From Ryuthela nishihirai (taxonomy: Eukaryota; Arthropoda; Arachnida; Araneae; Heptathelidae): a DNA stretch of 64,000 bases. The stretch is taken from positions 49,608,691 through 49,672,690 of the forward strand of contig JAWZYU010000025.1 in NCBI GenBank assembly GCA_038380435.1, in the 5' to 3' direction. Shown here piece after piece: positions 63,785 to 64,000 of this stretch. Below the pieces are notes generated by a model. That model saw nothing but the letters and a program-made list of their open reading frames with translations. It made no database searches and had not been told where the DNA came from. Each line of letters starts with the position of its first letter. The stretch's first letter is position 1. Both the position numbers and the translations under genes were made by a program.

Positions 63785-64000
63785 TATCTAGGGTATCCGG
63801 CACACCCCCAAAAAAATCCGACCGTCGTACACGAAATCTTAAACTTGCTTGCTGTCTTGAAATCCAAAACAAGGTGTCTTTCGACAATTTTAATTTAGAT
63901 CCATGGTATATGTCCGACACTAAAAATAGATTTAAAAAACAAAAATAAAATTTTATTCCATATAGAATATTATTTTAACATTTCCTGTCCGGTGGAATAT
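63785..64000 (+). repeat. Dispersed repeat F, copy 3, cut by the window end
   Basis: ttgaaatccaaaac, tatgtccgacact, tattccatatagaatatta and ggtggaatat blocks in the same order as at 29805. Confidence 0.65.

Overview
This window looks like a repeat-rich stretch of an arthropod nuclear genome. It is AT-rich, with no operons, no convincing host exons and no real tRNA or rRNA gene. It is packed with tRNA-derived SINEs, apurinic-endonuclease LINEs, Tc1/mariner-type DNA transposons, palindromic MITEs, a degraded Polinton-like integrase and several satellite arrays. The repeat mix would suit a chelicerate such as a spider, but the sequence alone does not prove this.

Two SINE families dominate. SINE-A (about 385 bp) has a tRNA-Thr-like head with A and B boxes and ends in a short CCAAC-type tail. 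There are 17 full or nearly full copies plus about a dozen fragments. Sixteen copies keep recognisable 9-15 bp target-site duplications (TSDs). SINE-B (about 200 bp) has a Ser/Leu-like tRNA head and an (ATTT)n-type tail, with about 15 copies. Most open frames of 60-130 codons in the window are translations of these SINEs.

Layout. 0.1-1.3 kb: minus-strand Polinton-like integrase pseudogene with neighbouring small ORFs; degraded coding-like sequence continues to about 3.5 kb and is split by a SINE-A. 8.7-10.1 kb: mariner transposase pseudogene. 10.1-11.4 kb: Tc1-like transposase remains. 11.95-17.1 kb: RTE-like LINE copy 1, carrying a nested TIR transposon with a DUF4817-type N-terminus, a SINE-B, and a foreign block with a SINE-A. 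18.7-19.0 kb: 31-bp minisatellite. 24.86-25.99 kb: 57-bp minisatellite open on both strands. 27.8-29.7 kb: LINE copy 2. 31.7 and 42.6 kb: palindromic MITEs. 35.6-38.5 kb: large palindrome with arms of about 1.1 kb. 42.84-46.5 kb: most complete RTE-like LINE (copy 3, minus). 46.8-50.6 kb: diverged tandem and inverted repeats. 49.9-57.2 kb: a 35-36 bp satellite domain whose orientation flips and which is split by a CR1-group LINE (52.97-56.70 kb, minus). 57-64 kb: further SINEs and single-copy DNA.

The elements form a stratigraphy. Young SINE-A copies sit inside old SINE-A copies, LINEs, satellites and tandem repeats. A palindromic MITE sits inside an old SINE head. Every transposon protein gene seen is broken by stops, frameshifts, deletions or insertions, so none looks autonomous. 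The most interesting signals are the strong C/CC bias at the start of SINE-A target duplications, SINE-A copies with duplicated or triplicated 3' modules sharing one junction, the dimeric 57-bp array, and the satellite domain with alternating orientation.
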